Shown here piece by piece: positions 8,027-15,969 of a stretch of DNA of 64,000 bases (its first letter is position 1; each line of letters opens with the position of its first letter). The notes under the pieces are model-generated. The model was not told where the DNA came from, searched no databases, and was given only the letters and a program-made list of their open reading frames with translations. Origin of the DNA: Streptomyces uncialis (lineage in GTDB: Bacteria; Actinomycetota; Actinomycetes; Streptomycetales; Streptomycetaceae); the NCBI RefSeq assembly GCF_001905345.1, contig NZ_LFBV01000010.1, positions 744,980-808,979 on the forward strand, given 5' to 3'. Made by a program: the position numbers and the translations under genes.

Positions 8027-9181
8027 CTACAGGTTGCCCCGGCGGTCCTGTTCGCGTTCGATCGCTTCGAACAGCGCCTTGAAGTTGCCCTTGCCGAACC
8101 CCATGGACCCATGGCGTTCGATGATCTCGAAGAACACGGTCGGGCGGTCCTGGACCGGCTTCGTGAAGATCTGGAGCAGGTACCCGTCCTCGTCCCGGTC
8201 CGCGAGGATCTTCAGTTCGCGCAGTGTCCCGACGGGGACCCGGGTGTCGCCGACCCACTCCCCGAGCGTGTCGTAGTACGAGTCGGGGGTGTCGAGGAAC
8301 TGGACGCCCGCCGCGCGCATGGTGCGTACCGTCGCGACGATGTCGTTGGAGGCGAGGGCGATGTGCTGGACCCCCGCGCCCCCGTAGAACTCCAGGTACT
8401 CGTCGATCTGGGACTTCTTCTTCGCGACGGCGGGTTCGTTGATGGGGAACTTGACCTTGAGGGTGCCGTCGGCGACGACCTTCGACATGAGGGCGGAGTA
8501 CTCGGTGGCGATGTCGTCGCCCACGAACTCCTTCATGTTGGTGAAGCCCATGACCTTGTTGTAGAAGGCGACCCACTCGTTCATCCGGCCGAGTTCCACA
8601 TTGCCGACACAGTGGTCGATCGCCTGGAAGGTCCGCTTCGCGGGCGGTTCCACGATCGGCGCGGCGGCGGTGTAGCCGGGCAGATAGGGGCCCTCGTACG
8701 CGCCGCGCTCGACCAGGGTGTGCCGGGTGCGCCCGTAGGTGGCGATGGCCGCGAGGACCACCTTGCCGTGCTCGTCCTCGACCTCATGGGGCTCGACCAG
8801 CCCGCGCGCCCCGTGCTCCGTGGCGTAGGCGTAGGCCGCACGGGCGTCGGGGACCTCGATGGCGAGGTCGACGACTCCGTCACCGTGCTGGGCGACATGG
8901 TCGGCGAGGAAGTGCCCGTGCTCGGTGCCCGCCTTGATGACGGACGTGAGGACGAACCGGGCGGAGCCGTTCTCCAGGACGTAGGAGGCGGTCTCGCGGT
9001 TGCCGTTCTCCGGGCCGGAGTAGGCGACGAGCCGCATACCGAAGGCGGTCGAGTAGTAGTGCGCGGCCTGTTTGGCGTTGCCCACGGCGAAGACGACCGC
9101 GTCCATCCCCTTCACCGGGAAGGGGTCGGCCTCACGCGCGGTGGTGGGGGCTGGACTGGTGTGCGCAGAAGTAGCTGCCAT
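8027..9181 (-). CDS. hpd: 4-hydroxyphenylpyruvate dioxygenase
   Basis: A 384-residue, non-haem Fe(II) enzyme that converts 4-hydroxyphenylpyruvate to homogentisate with loss of CO2, in tyrosine breakdown; homogentisate can also feed ochre or melanin-like pigment. It has two glyoxalase-like (vicinal oxygen chelate) halves. The three expected iron ligands lie in the C-terminal half: His in IDHCVGN, His in VQHIALAS and Glu in FFEIIER. The KPVQDRPTVFFEIIERHGS and FGKGNFKALFEAIE segments are classic family signatures, and the length fits. The start (ATG, protein MAATSAH) gives the usual family length. An Lrp/AsnC regulator is divergently transcribed next to it and is a likely local controller. Confidence 0.97.
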   Translation of the reverse strand: MAATSAHTSPAPTTAREADPFPVKGMDAVVFAVGNAKQAAHYYSTAFGMRLVAYSGPENGNRETASYVLENGSARFVLTSVIKAGTEHGHFLADHVAQHGDGVVDLAIEVPDARAAYAYATEHGARGLVEPHEVEDEHGKVVLAAIATYGRTRHTLVERGAYEGPYLPGYTAAAPIVEPPAKRTFQAIDHCVGNVELGRMNEWVAFYNKVMGFTNMKEFVGDDIATEYSALMSKVVADGTLKVKFPINEPAVAKKKSQIDEYLEFYGGAGVQHIALASNDIVATVRTMRAAGVQFLDTPDSYYDTLGEWVGDTRVPVGTLRELKILADRDEDGYLLQIFTKPVQDRPTVFFEIIERHGSMGFGKGNFKALFEAIEREQDRRGNL

Positions 9182-9211
9182 GTCCGCAGGCTCCCCCCGT
9201 TCCACAAGGTG

Positions 9212-9225
9212 CGCAATAGTTTGCG
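9212..9225. promoter_or_regulatory. Inverted repeat in the hpd/Lrp divergent promoter, candidate operator
   Basis: A perfect short inverted repeat, CGCAA-TAGT-TTGCG, sits between the divergent hpd and Lrp/AsnC genes, 30 bases from the hpd start. Lrp/AsnC proteins usually bind short AT-centred palindromes near their own gene. The location and symmetry fit, but there is only one 5-bp arm pair, so this is suggestive only. Confidence 0.35.
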
Positions 9226-9302
9226 TGTTCAGTGGGCACAATGACCAGCCGGTGGCGGGGGCAGCCGGTCTTTCTGTACAGGATGACCATCTGAGGAGCG
9301 CC

Positions 9303-9773
9303 ATGTCGATCGATCATCTGGACGGCAGGCTGATCGTGCTGCTCGCCGAGGAGCCCCGGATAGGGGTGCTGGAGATGTCCCGGCGCCTCGGGGTCGCCCG
9401 GGGCACCGCGCAGGCCCGGCTGGACCGGCTTCAGTCGAACGGAGTCATCCGGGGGTTCGGGCCCCAGGTCGATCCGGCGGCCCTCGGATACCCGGTCACG
9501 GCGTTCGCCACGCTGGAGATCCGGCAGGGCCAAGGCGCCGATGTACGGGCCCATTTGGCGGGTGTGCCGGAGGTGCTGGAGCTGCACACCACGACGGGCA
9601 GCGGGGACATGCTGTGCCGTCTGGTGGCCCGCTCGAACGCCGATCTCCAGCGGGTCATCGACCGGGTCGTGGGTTTTGATGGCATCGTCCGGGCCGCCAC
9701 GGCTATCGTCATGGAGAACCCCGTACCGCTGCGGATCATCCCGCTGGTGGAGCAGGCGTCCCAGGACGGCTGA
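9303..9773 (+). CDS. Lrp/AsnC family transcriptional regulator
   Basis: A 156-residue regulator. The N-terminal winged helix-turn-helix covers about residues 1-60 (IDHLDGRLIVLLAEEPRIGV, then EMSRRLGVARGTAQARLDRL as the recognition helix, then GVIRGFG). A C-terminal RAM/AsnC effector domain follows, with ALGYPVTAFATLEI and the HTTTGSGDMLCRLVAR block that forms the ligand-binding interface between subunits. These proteins act as dimers or octamers and sense amino acids or related compounds. Its divergent position next to hpd suggests that it senses tyrosine, phenylalanine or a keto acid and controls hpd. A GAGGAG ribosome-binding site precedes the ATG. Confidence 0.92.
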   Translation: MSIDHLDGRLIVLLAEEPRIGVLEMSRRLGVARGTAQARLDRLQSNGVIRGFGPQVDPAALGYPVTAFATLEIRQGQGADVRAHLAGVPEVLELHTTTGSGDMLCRLVARSNADLQRVIDRVVGFDGIVRAATAIVMENPVPLRIIPLVEQASQDG

Positions 9774-9823
9774 CCCCGGTGGAGCGGCGGCCCGGCACCC
9801 GACGGCGAGGAGGGTGAACGGAT

Positions 9824-10471
9824 GTGAACTTCTGGGAGTACGTGGGCAGCCGTCATCAACAACTGCTGACCGACGCCTACCAGCACGCGTCGGCGGTGTT
9901 CCAGTGCATGGTCGTCGCCACGCTCGTCGGAGTGCTGATCGGGGTGGCCACCTACCGCAGCGAATGGGCGGGGAACCTCGCGACGACGACCACGGCGACC
10001 CTGCTGACCATTCCGTCGCTGGCCATGATCGGTCTGCTGATCCCGATCGTCGGCCTGGGCGTCGCGCCCACCGTGATCGCGCTGACCCTGTACGGGCTGC
10101 TGCCCATCGTGCGGAACTCGATCGTGGGGCTGCGCGGGGTCGACGCGACACTGGTGGACGCGGCGAAAGGCATCGGGATGTCCCGCTGGACCCGGCTGCT
10201 GCGCGTCGAACTGCCGCTGGCGTGGCCGCCGATCCTGACCGGCATCCGGGTGTCCACCCAGATGCTGATGGGTATCGCCGCGATCGCCGCGTACGCCTCC
10301 GGCCCGGGTCTCGGCAACGAGATCTTCCGGGGGATCGCCTCGCTGGGCAGCAGGAACGCGCTGAACCAGGTGCTCTCGGGCACCCTCGGCATCGTGGTGC
10401 TCGCCCTGCTGTTCGACGCCGCTTACGTCCTGCTCGGCCGGCTGACCATCCCGAGGGGTATCCGTGTCTGA
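9824..10471 (+). CDS. Compatible-solute ABC transporter permease (first of two)
   Basis: A 215-residue inner-membrane permease with five or six helices and a BPD_transp_1 domain. The EAA-type loop that contacts the ATPase is GVDATLVDAAKGIGMSRWTRLLRVELPLAWPPI. The small size and the sequence TIPSLAMIGLLIPIVGLGVAPTVIAL are typical of the OpuC/YehW/ProW branch that moves glycine betaine, choline, carnitine or related osmolytes. The GTG start has a GGCGAGGAGGG ribosome-binding region. Its last codons overlap the GTG start of the ATPase gene by 8 bases, which indicates translational coupling in a four-gene operon. Confidence 0.92.
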   Translation: MNFWEYVGSRHQQLLTDAYQHASAVFQCMVVATLVGVLIGVATYRSEWAGNLATTTTATLLTIPSLAMIGLLIPIVGLGVAPTVIALTLYGLLPIVRNSIVGLRGVDATLVDAAKGIGMSRWTRLLRVELPLAWPPILTGIRVSTQMLMGIAAIAAYASGPGLGNEIFRGIASLGSRNALNQVLSGTLGIVVLALLFDAAYVLLGRLTIPRGIRV

Positions 10472-11834
10472 GGCCCGGTCCGAAACCGATGGTCCCGCCC
10501 GGTCCGGGAGCGAGGGCCCCGACGGGTACGGGGACGACGGTCCCGCCGGTTCCGGAGGGACCGGCCAGGCGAAGTCCTCCGGTGGCTCGGGCACCTCCGG
10601 GGCGCCGATCGAGCTGGAGAACCTGACCAAGCGGTACGCGGGCAGCGCCGTCCCGGCCGTCGACGACGTCACCATGGAGATCAAGGCGGGTGAGACGGTC
10701 GTCTTCGTCGGCCCCTCCGGCGGCGGGAAGACCACCCTGCTCAAGATGATCAACCGGCTGATCGAGCCGACCAGCGGGCGCATCCGGATCGGCGGCGAGG
10801 ACGTCACCGACATGGACCCGGTGAAGCTGCGCCGGGGCATCGGGTACGCGATCCAGTCCTCGGGACTGTTCCCGCACATGACCGTCGCGCAGAACATCGC
10901 CCTGGTCCCCCGGATGACGGGCTGGTCCACCTCCCGGACGAAGGCCCGGGTGGAGGAGATGCTGGATCTCGTCGGACTCGATCCCGGGGAGTTCCGGGAC
11001 CGCTACCCACGCCAGCTCTCCGGCGGGCAGCAGCAGCGGGTGGGGGTGGCGCGGGCGCTCGCCGCCGATCCGCCGGTACTGCTGATGGACGAGCCGTTCG
11101 GCGCGGTCGACCCGATCACCCGCGACCATCTCCAGGACGAACTGATCCGGCTCCAGCACGAGTTGCACAAGACGATCGTGTTCGTCACCCATGACTTCGA
11201 CGAGGCCATCAAGATCGGCGACCGGATCGTGGTGCTGCGGGAACGCTCGCAGATCGCGCAGTTCGACACCCCCGAGGCCATCCTCACCAACCCCGCCGAC
11301 GACTTCGTCTCCGGATTCGTCGGCGCGGGCGCCGCGCTCAAACGGCTCAACCTCACCCGGGTGCGGGACGTGGAGATCCGTGCGTACCCGACGGTCACCG
11401 TGGACGACCCGCTCCAGCGGATCTTCGATCTGCTCCAGGTCAGCGGCACCAACGAGATCCTGCTCCTCGACCAGCGCCGCCGCCCCTACAAGTGGCTGCG
11501 GCGCGGCGATCTGATGCGCGCCCGGGGCTCACTGGCCCGCGCGGGCACCCTCGTGCACGACACGGTCACCCGGGACGCGACCCTGCGCGACGCCCTGGAG
11601 GCCGTCCTCACCGACAACGCGGGCCGGGTCGCGGTCACCGGGCGGCGGGGCGAGTACATCGGCGTGGTCGACATGGAGACGCTGATGAACTCCGTCCATG
11701 AACTCCTGGAGGCCGACCGGCTGGAGGCCCTGGAGCATCAGCACGAACTGGCGGAACAGCACTCCCGCCGCACCCACGAGGAACAGGAAGGCGCGGGCGG
11801 AACGGGGACCGGCGGTACGGGGGCGGCGCCGTGA
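10464..11834 (+). CDS. Compatible-solute ABC transporter ATP-binding protein with CBS domains
   Basis: A 456-residue cytoplasmic ATPase of the OpuCA/ProV family. The nucleotide-binding domain shows Walker A GPSGGGKT (residues 83-90), signature LSGGQQQRVGVARAL, Walker B VLLMDEPFGAVD and the switch-histidine segment VTHDFDEA. After about residue 290 there are two CBS-like modules, which in this family sense ionic strength and gate transport. There is an N-terminal extension of about 45 residues rich in Ser, Gly and Asp before the first ABC strand, and a C-terminal Gly/Thr-rich tail; both look disordered and are not needed for ATPase function. Genes overlap on both sides, as expected for one operon. 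Confidence 0.95.
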   Translation: MSEARSETDGPARSGSEGPDGYGDDGPAGSGGTGQAKSSGGSGTSGAPIELENLTKRYAGSAVPAVDDVTMEIKAGETVVFVGPSGGGKTTLLKMINRLIEPTSGRIRIGGEDVTDMDPVKLRRGIGYAIQSSGLFPHMTVAQNIALVPRMTGWSTSRTKARVEEMLDLVGLDPGEFRDRYPRQLSGGQQQRVGVARALAADPPVLLMDEPFGAVDPITRDHLQDELIRLQHELHKTIVFVTHDFDEAIKIGDRIVVLRERSQIAQFDTPEAILTNPADDFVSGFVGAGAALKRLNLTRVRDVEIRAYPTVTVDDPLQRIFDLLQVSGTNEILLLDQRRRPYKWLRRGDLMRARGSLARAGTLVHDTVTRDATLRDALEAVLTDNAGRVAVTGRRGEYIGVVDMETLMNSVHELLEADRLEALEHQHELAEQHSRRTHEEQEGAGGTGTGGTGAAP

Positions 11835-12742
11835 ACGGGCCGGCCGCCGGGCTGCCGGGTCCCGGGCAGAGCCGTCCGCCCGAGAAGCCGTCCGGCGAGC
11901 GGCTGCCCGGCTCCCACGAGGTCAAGGGGGTCGCGTTCCGCGACGCGGGCGAGGCCGAGCAGGAGGCGCCGCCCTCCGCCACCGCCGGCAACTCCCGTAC
12001 GCCCGCCCGGATCACCTGGCGCAAGCTGGTGTTCCTGCCGTCGGTCATCGCGCTGGTGCTGCTGGCGACGTGGATCTGGTTCCAGCAGGCGTCGCTCGAC
12101 TCGGTGAGCCGCAACGCGCTCGCCGGGGACGTCGTCCGGCTGCGGCTGTGGGAGCACATCCAGCTGACCGCGATCTCCACCTTCTTCGTGCTGATCATCG
12201 CGATCCCGCTGGGCATCCTGCTGACCCGCCGACGGCTGCGCCCGGCGACCCCGTTCGCGATGGCCCTCGCCAACATCGGCCAGGCGACCCCCGCGATCGG
12301 GCTGCTGGCGCTGCTCGTGATCTGGCTGGGCATCGGCCCCCGGACCGCGCTGATCGGGATCATCGCCTACGCGCTGCTGCCCGTGCTGTCCAACACCATC
12401 GCGGGGCTGAACGCCAACGACCCGACGCTGCTGGAGGCGGCGCGCGGGATCGGGATGTCGTCGACGGGTGTCCTGCGCAAGGTCGAACTGCCCCTCGCCG
12501 TACCGCTGATCCTCGCGGGGGTGCGCACGGCGCTGGTGCTGAACGTCGGCACCGCGACCCTCGCCACCTTCGGCGGGGGCGGCGGACTCGGTGATCTGAT
12601 CACCGCCGGGATCACCAACCAGCGGATGCCGGTCCTGGTACTGGGCTCGGTCCTGACGGTGTCCCTGGCCCTGTTCGTCGACTGGCTCGCGTCCCTCGCG
12701 GAACTGCTGCTGCGCCCCCGGGGCCTGGAGGTGGGTCGATGA
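11831..12742 (+). CDS. Compatible-solute ABC transporter permease (second of two)
   Basis: A 303-residue inner-membrane permease. A hydrophilic N-terminal segment of about 60 residues is followed by about six helices and a BPD_transp_1 domain, with the ATPase-contact loop NDPTLLEAARGIGMSSTGVLRKVELPLAVPLI. It is the partner of the smaller permease upstream; together they should form the heterodimeric channel of an OpuC-type importer. Its GTG start overlaps the ATPase stop by 4 bases, and its stop overlaps the start of the binding-protein gene by 4 bases. The FGGGGGLGDLITAGI segment is a family hallmark. Confidence 0.93.
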   Translation: MNGPAAGLPGPGQSRPPEKPSGERLPGSHEVKGVAFRDAGEAEQEAPPSATAGNSRTPARITWRKLVFLPSVIALVLLATWIWFQQASLDSVSRNALAGDVVRLRLWEHIQLTAISTFFVLIIAIPLGILLTRRRLRPATPFAMALANIGQATPAIGLLALLVIWLGIGPRTALIGIIAYALLPVLSNTIAGLNANDPTLLEAARGIGMSSTGVLRKVELPLAVPLILAGVRTALVLNVGTATLATFGGGGGLGDLITAGITNQRMPVLVLGSVLTVSLALFVDWLASLAELLLRPRGLEVGR

Positions 12743-13716
12743 CGACCGGGTGGACGCGACGGGGAGCGCTCGCGGTGGTGACCGTCGGGGCGCTGCTCGC
12801 CGGGTGCGGGCTGACCAGTGGTTCCCCGATGGTGGACGACGTGGGGCCGGGGTCGATCGGCCGGGGCGAACCGCTGAAGGGCGCGAGCCTGACGGTGACG
12901 TCGAAGGAGTTCACGGAGCAGCTGATCCTCGGCGCGATCATGGGCATCGCCTTCGAGGCGGCGGGCGCGCAGGTCCTGGACCGTACGGGCATCCAGGGGT
13001 CGATCGGCGCCCGCGAGGCCGTGAAGAGCGGTGAGGCGGACGGGATGTACGAGTACACCGGCACCGCCTGGATCACGTACCAGGGCAACTCCCGGCCGAT
13101 CACGGACCCGGCGAAGCAGTGGGAGGCGGTCCGCGACGCCGATCTCGACAACGGCATCACCTGGCTGGCACCGGCCAAGCTGAACAACACGTACGCCCTG
13201 GCCACCAATCAGGCGAACGAGAAGAAGTACGGCACCCGGAACCTGTCCGAGGTGGCCGCGCTGTCGCGGTCGGACCCGCGCGCGGTGTCGCTGTGCGTGG
13301 AGAGCGAGTTCGCGTCGCGGGACGACGGGCTGGTCGGTATGAAGAAGGCGTACGGGATGGACATCCCCGGCTCGCAGGTCATCCGGGTGGACACCGGGAT
13401 CATCTACACCCAGACCGCGAAGGGCGCGTGCACCTTCGGCGAGGTCTTCACCACGGACGGCCGGATCAAGGCGATGAAGCTGGTGGTGATGGCCGACGAC
13501 AAGCACTTCTTCCCCAACTACAACGTCGCCCCGGAGATCAACACCAAGGCCCTGGAGAAGCACCCGGAGATCAAGGACATCCTCGACCCGATCACCGCGA
13601 AGCTCGACAACTCGGTGGCCCGGACCCTGAACGCCAAGGTGGACGTGGACGGGGACGACCCGCACGAGGTGGCGCTGGACTGGCTGGTCTCCGAGGGGTT
13701 CATCACGCGCGACTGA
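12739..13716 (+). CDS. Glycine betaine/choline-type substrate-binding lipoprotein
   Basis: A 325-residue OpuAC/OsmF-type binding protein. A signal peptide with paired arginines (TRRGALAVVTVGALLAGC) ends in lipobox LLAGC with the lipidated Cys at residue 23, so it should sit on the outer face of the membrane. The mature part opens with TVTSKEFTEQLILGAIMG and includes the MYEYTGTAW segment typical of family members that bind quaternary amines such as glycine betaine, choline or proline betaine. The exact ligand is not readable. It closes the operon. The twin arginines could direct Tat export, but the motif is minimal. Confidence 0.93.
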   Translation: MTTGWTRRGALAVVTVGALLAGCGLTSGSPMVDDVGPGSIGRGEPLKGASLTVTSKEFTEQLILGAIMGIAFEAAGAQVLDRTGIQGSIGAREAVKSGEADGMYEYTGTAWITYQGNSRPITDPAKQWEAVRDADLDNGITWLAPAKLNNTYALATNQANEKKYGTRNLSEVAALSRSDPRAVSLCVESEFASRDDGLVGMKKAYGMDIPGSQVIRVDTGIIYTQTAKGACTFGEVFTTDGRIKAMKLVVMADDKHFFPNYNVAPEINTKALEKHPEIKDILDPITAKLDNSVARTLNAKVDVDGDDPHEVALDWLVSEGFITRD

Positions 13717-13741
13717 CACCCTCCACGCGATGCAGAGATTC

Positions 13742-13789
13742 TTTGCACGCATCTCTTTGCAAGGGAGTCTTTGCAGAGGTACCTTTGCA
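13742..13789 (+). promoter_or_regulatory. Four TTTGCA boxes at exact 14-bp spacing, candidate operator array
   Basis: TTTGCA occurs at 13742, 13756, 13770 and 13784, a period of exactly 14 bp, and the last box ends 3 bases before the ATG of the ArsR-like regulator. Only the hexamer is conserved; the 8-base spacers differ, so this is not a simple duplicated block. A fifth imperfect GATGCA lies 13 bp further upstream. Position and periodicity suggest a cooperative binding array for the product of the next gene, overlapping its ribosome-binding site, which would give autoregulation. Confidence 0.6.
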
Positions 13790-13792
13790 TGC

Positions 13793-14416
13793 ATGGACGA
13801 GAACCTGCCCGGCGCGCCCGGCACCAACGCTCCGGCGACCACCGAGCGCAAGATCCGGCAGCTGGACGCCCGGTCCCTGCGCGGACTCGCGCACCCGCTG
13901 CGCATGGAGCTGCTGACCGCCCTGCGGCGCGGCGGACCCGCGACCGCCTCGCAACTCGCCTCCCGGCTCGGCGAGTCGAGCGGGTCGACCAGCTACCACC
14001 TGCGCCAGCTCGCCGAGTACGGCTTCGTCGAGGACGCGCCCGAGCAGGGCAAGGGGCGGGAGCGCTGGTGGCGGTCCACGCACGAGGGCACCGACTTCGG
14101 TCATGAACTGATGGGTCACCAGGACCCGGAGGTGCGGGGCGCCGCCGATGTGTTCCTGCACTGGGACGCGCACAACCACAACCGGGAACTCACCACCTGG
14201 ATCGCCACCCGGGCCGACTGGTCCGAGGAGTGGGTCAGCGCGTCCGACATGAGCGACTTCACCCTGCGGCTGACCCCCGAGCAGGGCGGGGAGCTGTCCC
14301 GGCGGGTGCACGAACTGATCGAAAGCTACCGGCGGTCGGCGCCGCCGGTGGACGGGGACGCGGAGACGGCACAGATGCGCATCCATCTGCACGCGTTCCC
14401 GCAGCCGGAGAGCTGA
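13793..14416 (+). CDS. ArsR-like winged-helix transcriptional regulator (HTH_20 type)
   Basis: A 207-residue regulator. The winged helix-turn-helix runs over about residues 25-100: the LDARSLRGLAHPLRMELLTALRR opening typical of ArsR/HTH_20 proteins, recognition helix SSGSTSYHLRQLAEYG, then the wing. The rest is an uncharacterised effector half with a WATRADWSEEW-like acidic/aromatic stretch. No CXC metal-binding pair of classic ArsR sensors is seen, so metal sensing is unlikely. I chose the ATG within the upstream repeats because the longer in-frame reading from 13730 would translate the TTTGCA array. Only 76 bases separate it from the osmolyte operon, but the dense operator-like array suggests its own promoter. 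Confidence 0.85.
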   Translation: MDENLPGAPGTNAPATTERKIRQLDARSLRGLAHPLRMELLTALRRGGPATASQLASRLGESSGSTSYHLRQLAEYGFVEDAPEQGKGRERWWRSTHEGTDFGHELMGHQDPEVRGAADVFLHWDAHNHNRELTTWIATRADWSEEWVSASDMSDFTLRLTPEQGGELSRRVHELIESYRRSAPPVDGDAETAQMRIHLHAFPQPES

Positions 14417-14469
14417 TCCCGTACCCGCATCCGTACACCCGGGTCCGTGCCCGAGAGGAGCGATCCGTC

Positions 14470-14673
14470 ATGCATCCCGAGGTTCATCTGCTGCTGCACG
14501 AACAGCGCGCCGCCGCACTGCGGCGGGAGGCCGCCATGTCCGGCGCGGTCGCGACGCGGGACCCGGAGCGGGCGCCGCTGCGCAACCGTCTGGGCTGGAC
14601 ACTCGTCGAGCTGGGGCTGCGGCTGGCGACCACGCCGGCCGTGCGGGGGCGGCGGCCCGCGCCCGGTATGTGA
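14470..14673 (+). CDS. Small basic helical protein of unknown function
   Basis: A 67-residue, Arg- and Leu-rich protein starting MHPEVHLLLHEQRAAALRREA, followed by a second predicted helix (LGWTLVELGLRLATT). The ATG has a GAGAGGAG ribosome-binding site at good spacing, and the gene lies 53 bases after the ArsR-like regulator on the same strand, so it is probably cotranscribed. Short proteins with this layout are common next to regulators in Streptomyces, but I know of no assigned function. No signal peptide or membrane helix is convincing. Confidence 0.65.
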   Translation: MHPEVHLLLHEQRAAALRREAAMSGAVATRDPERAPLRNRLGWTLVELGLRLATTPAVRGRRPAPGM

Positions 14674-14718
14674 GCGGGTTCCGGCAGCGCCGGGTGACGG
14701 GTCACAGGGTCGCCGGGC

Positions 14719-15507
14719 TCAGCAGCTCGGGACCTTGCCGCCCTTCTCCAGGGCGCGCAACGAATCGACCGCGCCCTTCAGATCCGTGACGGGGATCAGC
14801 CGCAGCCCTGCGGGGGCCTCGGCCTCGGCGTCGCCGCACTCCGCCGCCGGGACGAGGAAAACCGTCGCCCCGTCCCGTTCGGCGGCCTGGGTCTTGAGGG
14901 AGACCCCGCCCACCGGACCCACCGTGCCGTCGGTGTCGATGGTGCCCGTGCCGGCCACGATCCGGCCGCCGGTGAGGTCACCGCCGCTGCCGTCGCCCTG
15001 AAGTTTGTCGATGACGCCCAGCGAGAAGAAGAGTCCGGCGCTCGGACCGCCCACATCGGCGAGCTCCAGGGTGACCTTCACCTCGTCCGGGCTCTTGCCC
15101 AGGTAGTTGAGGGCCGCCTGGGCCGCTGTGTGCTGCGACCGCACCATCTCCCGTGTGTTGTGCTTCTCGATCTCCCCGGTGCTGTCGCCCTCGGGGTAGA
15201 CCGCGTCCCGCGGCATCACGGCCCGGTCCCCCTGGAACCAGCTGTCCCACAGGGTGTCCAGCCGCACACTGCTGTCCGGACCCGTCGCCTCGATCGTCGT
15301 CATCCGCAGCTGGCCCTCGGTCTTCCGGACGGGCGCCCCCTCGATCGTGATGACGGGGGTGCCCTCGTTCTTCCCGAGGACGTTCGCCGTCAGGCCCGGC
15401 TGGGCGATCACGAAGGGCAGCGGGGCGAACGCGGCGGTGGCCACCAGGGCGACGGCCGGTACCGCGCAGAGGGCCGCGGCCTGGAGACGAGTGAGACGAG
15501 AGAGCAC
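14719..15507 (-). CDS. S16 (Lon-type) membrane serine protease, YlbL-like, without PDZ
   Basis: A 262-residue protein with one N-terminal membrane anchor (about residues 10-33) and an extracytoplasmic Lon-type proteolytic domain. The catalytic Ser is in GGPSAGL (Ser156) and the Lys of the Ser-Lys dyad in GGVSLKTQAA (Lys205). The AGTGTIDTDGTVGPVGG block is typical. The N-terminal half matches YlbL-type proteins (QLRMTTIEATG, VMPRDAVYP, MVRSQHTAAQAALNYLG). In YlbL a PDZ domain normally sits between that half and the protease; here it is absent and the chain passes directly into the protease domain. Substrates are unknown. Confidence 0.85.
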   Translation of the reverse strand: MLSRLTRLQAAALCAVPAVALVATAAFAPLPFVIAQPGLTANVLGKNEGTPVITIEGAPVRKTEGQLRMTTIEATGPDSSVRLDTLWDSWFQGDRAVMPRDAVYPEGDSTGEIEKHNTREMVRSQHTAAQAALNYLGKSPDEVKVTLELADVGGPSAGLFFSLGVIDKLQGDGSGGDLTGGRIVAGTGTIDTDGTVGPVGGVSLKTQAAERDGATVFLVPAAECGDAEAEAPAGLRLIPVTDLKGAVDSLRALEKGGKVPSC

Positions 15508-15539
15508 CCCGCAACCTTACGGGCACCGGGTGTCCCGCG

Positions 15540-15965
15540 CCGAGTTCCGGGCCGGGTTCAGGCGCGGGGTCCGGCACGAGGTCAGGCCTGGGTCCGGCGC
15601 GAGGTCCGGCCCGGGTCCGGTGCGAGGTCCGGCCTGGGTCCCCGGGGTCAGCCCCGGTATCCGGCCTGGGGTACGGCCCGGGTTCAGCCCCGGTATCCGG
15701 CCTGGGTTCAGCCCCGGTGTCCGGCCTGGGGTCCGGCCCGACGCACGTGCCCCGTACGGGAGCGCTGTGCGGCGGGCGTCGTACGCGGGGTGCGTGCCGT
15801 ACCCGGGCGCACCGTACCGGGGTCCGCCTTACCCGGGCGCACCGTACCGGGGGACCGCCGTATCGGGGCCGCGGTTTCGGGGCGCCCGTATCGGGGCCGC
15901 GGTACCGGGCCGTCGTACCGGGCCCGCGGTTTCGGGGCGCCCGTATCGGGGCCGCCGTACCGGGG
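15540..15965. repeat. Minisatellite-like GC-rich repeat tract, left of the IclR gene
   Basis: Two kinds of degenerate tandem unit. From about 15540 to 15740 the unit is about 24 bases, GGTTCAGCCCCGGTATCC plus GGCCTG, repeated imperfectly. From about 15780 to 15965 the units revolve around GTACCGGGGC and GTATCGGGGCC, including a 28-base unit that occurs twice (beginning GCGGTTTCGGGG). Translated frames give repetitive Pro-Gly-Val-Arg peptides on the plus strand. No gene is supported here. The tract lies between the 5' end of the protease gene and the 3' end of the IclR gene. Confidence 0.6.
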
Positions 15966-15969
15966 CGGC

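Noticed and set aside
13730..13792. Longer N-terminus for the ArsR-like regulator beginning at the upstream codon
   Set aside because: It would translate the periodic TTTGCA array, and the added residues are not like the family. The ATG at 13793 gives the normal domain start.
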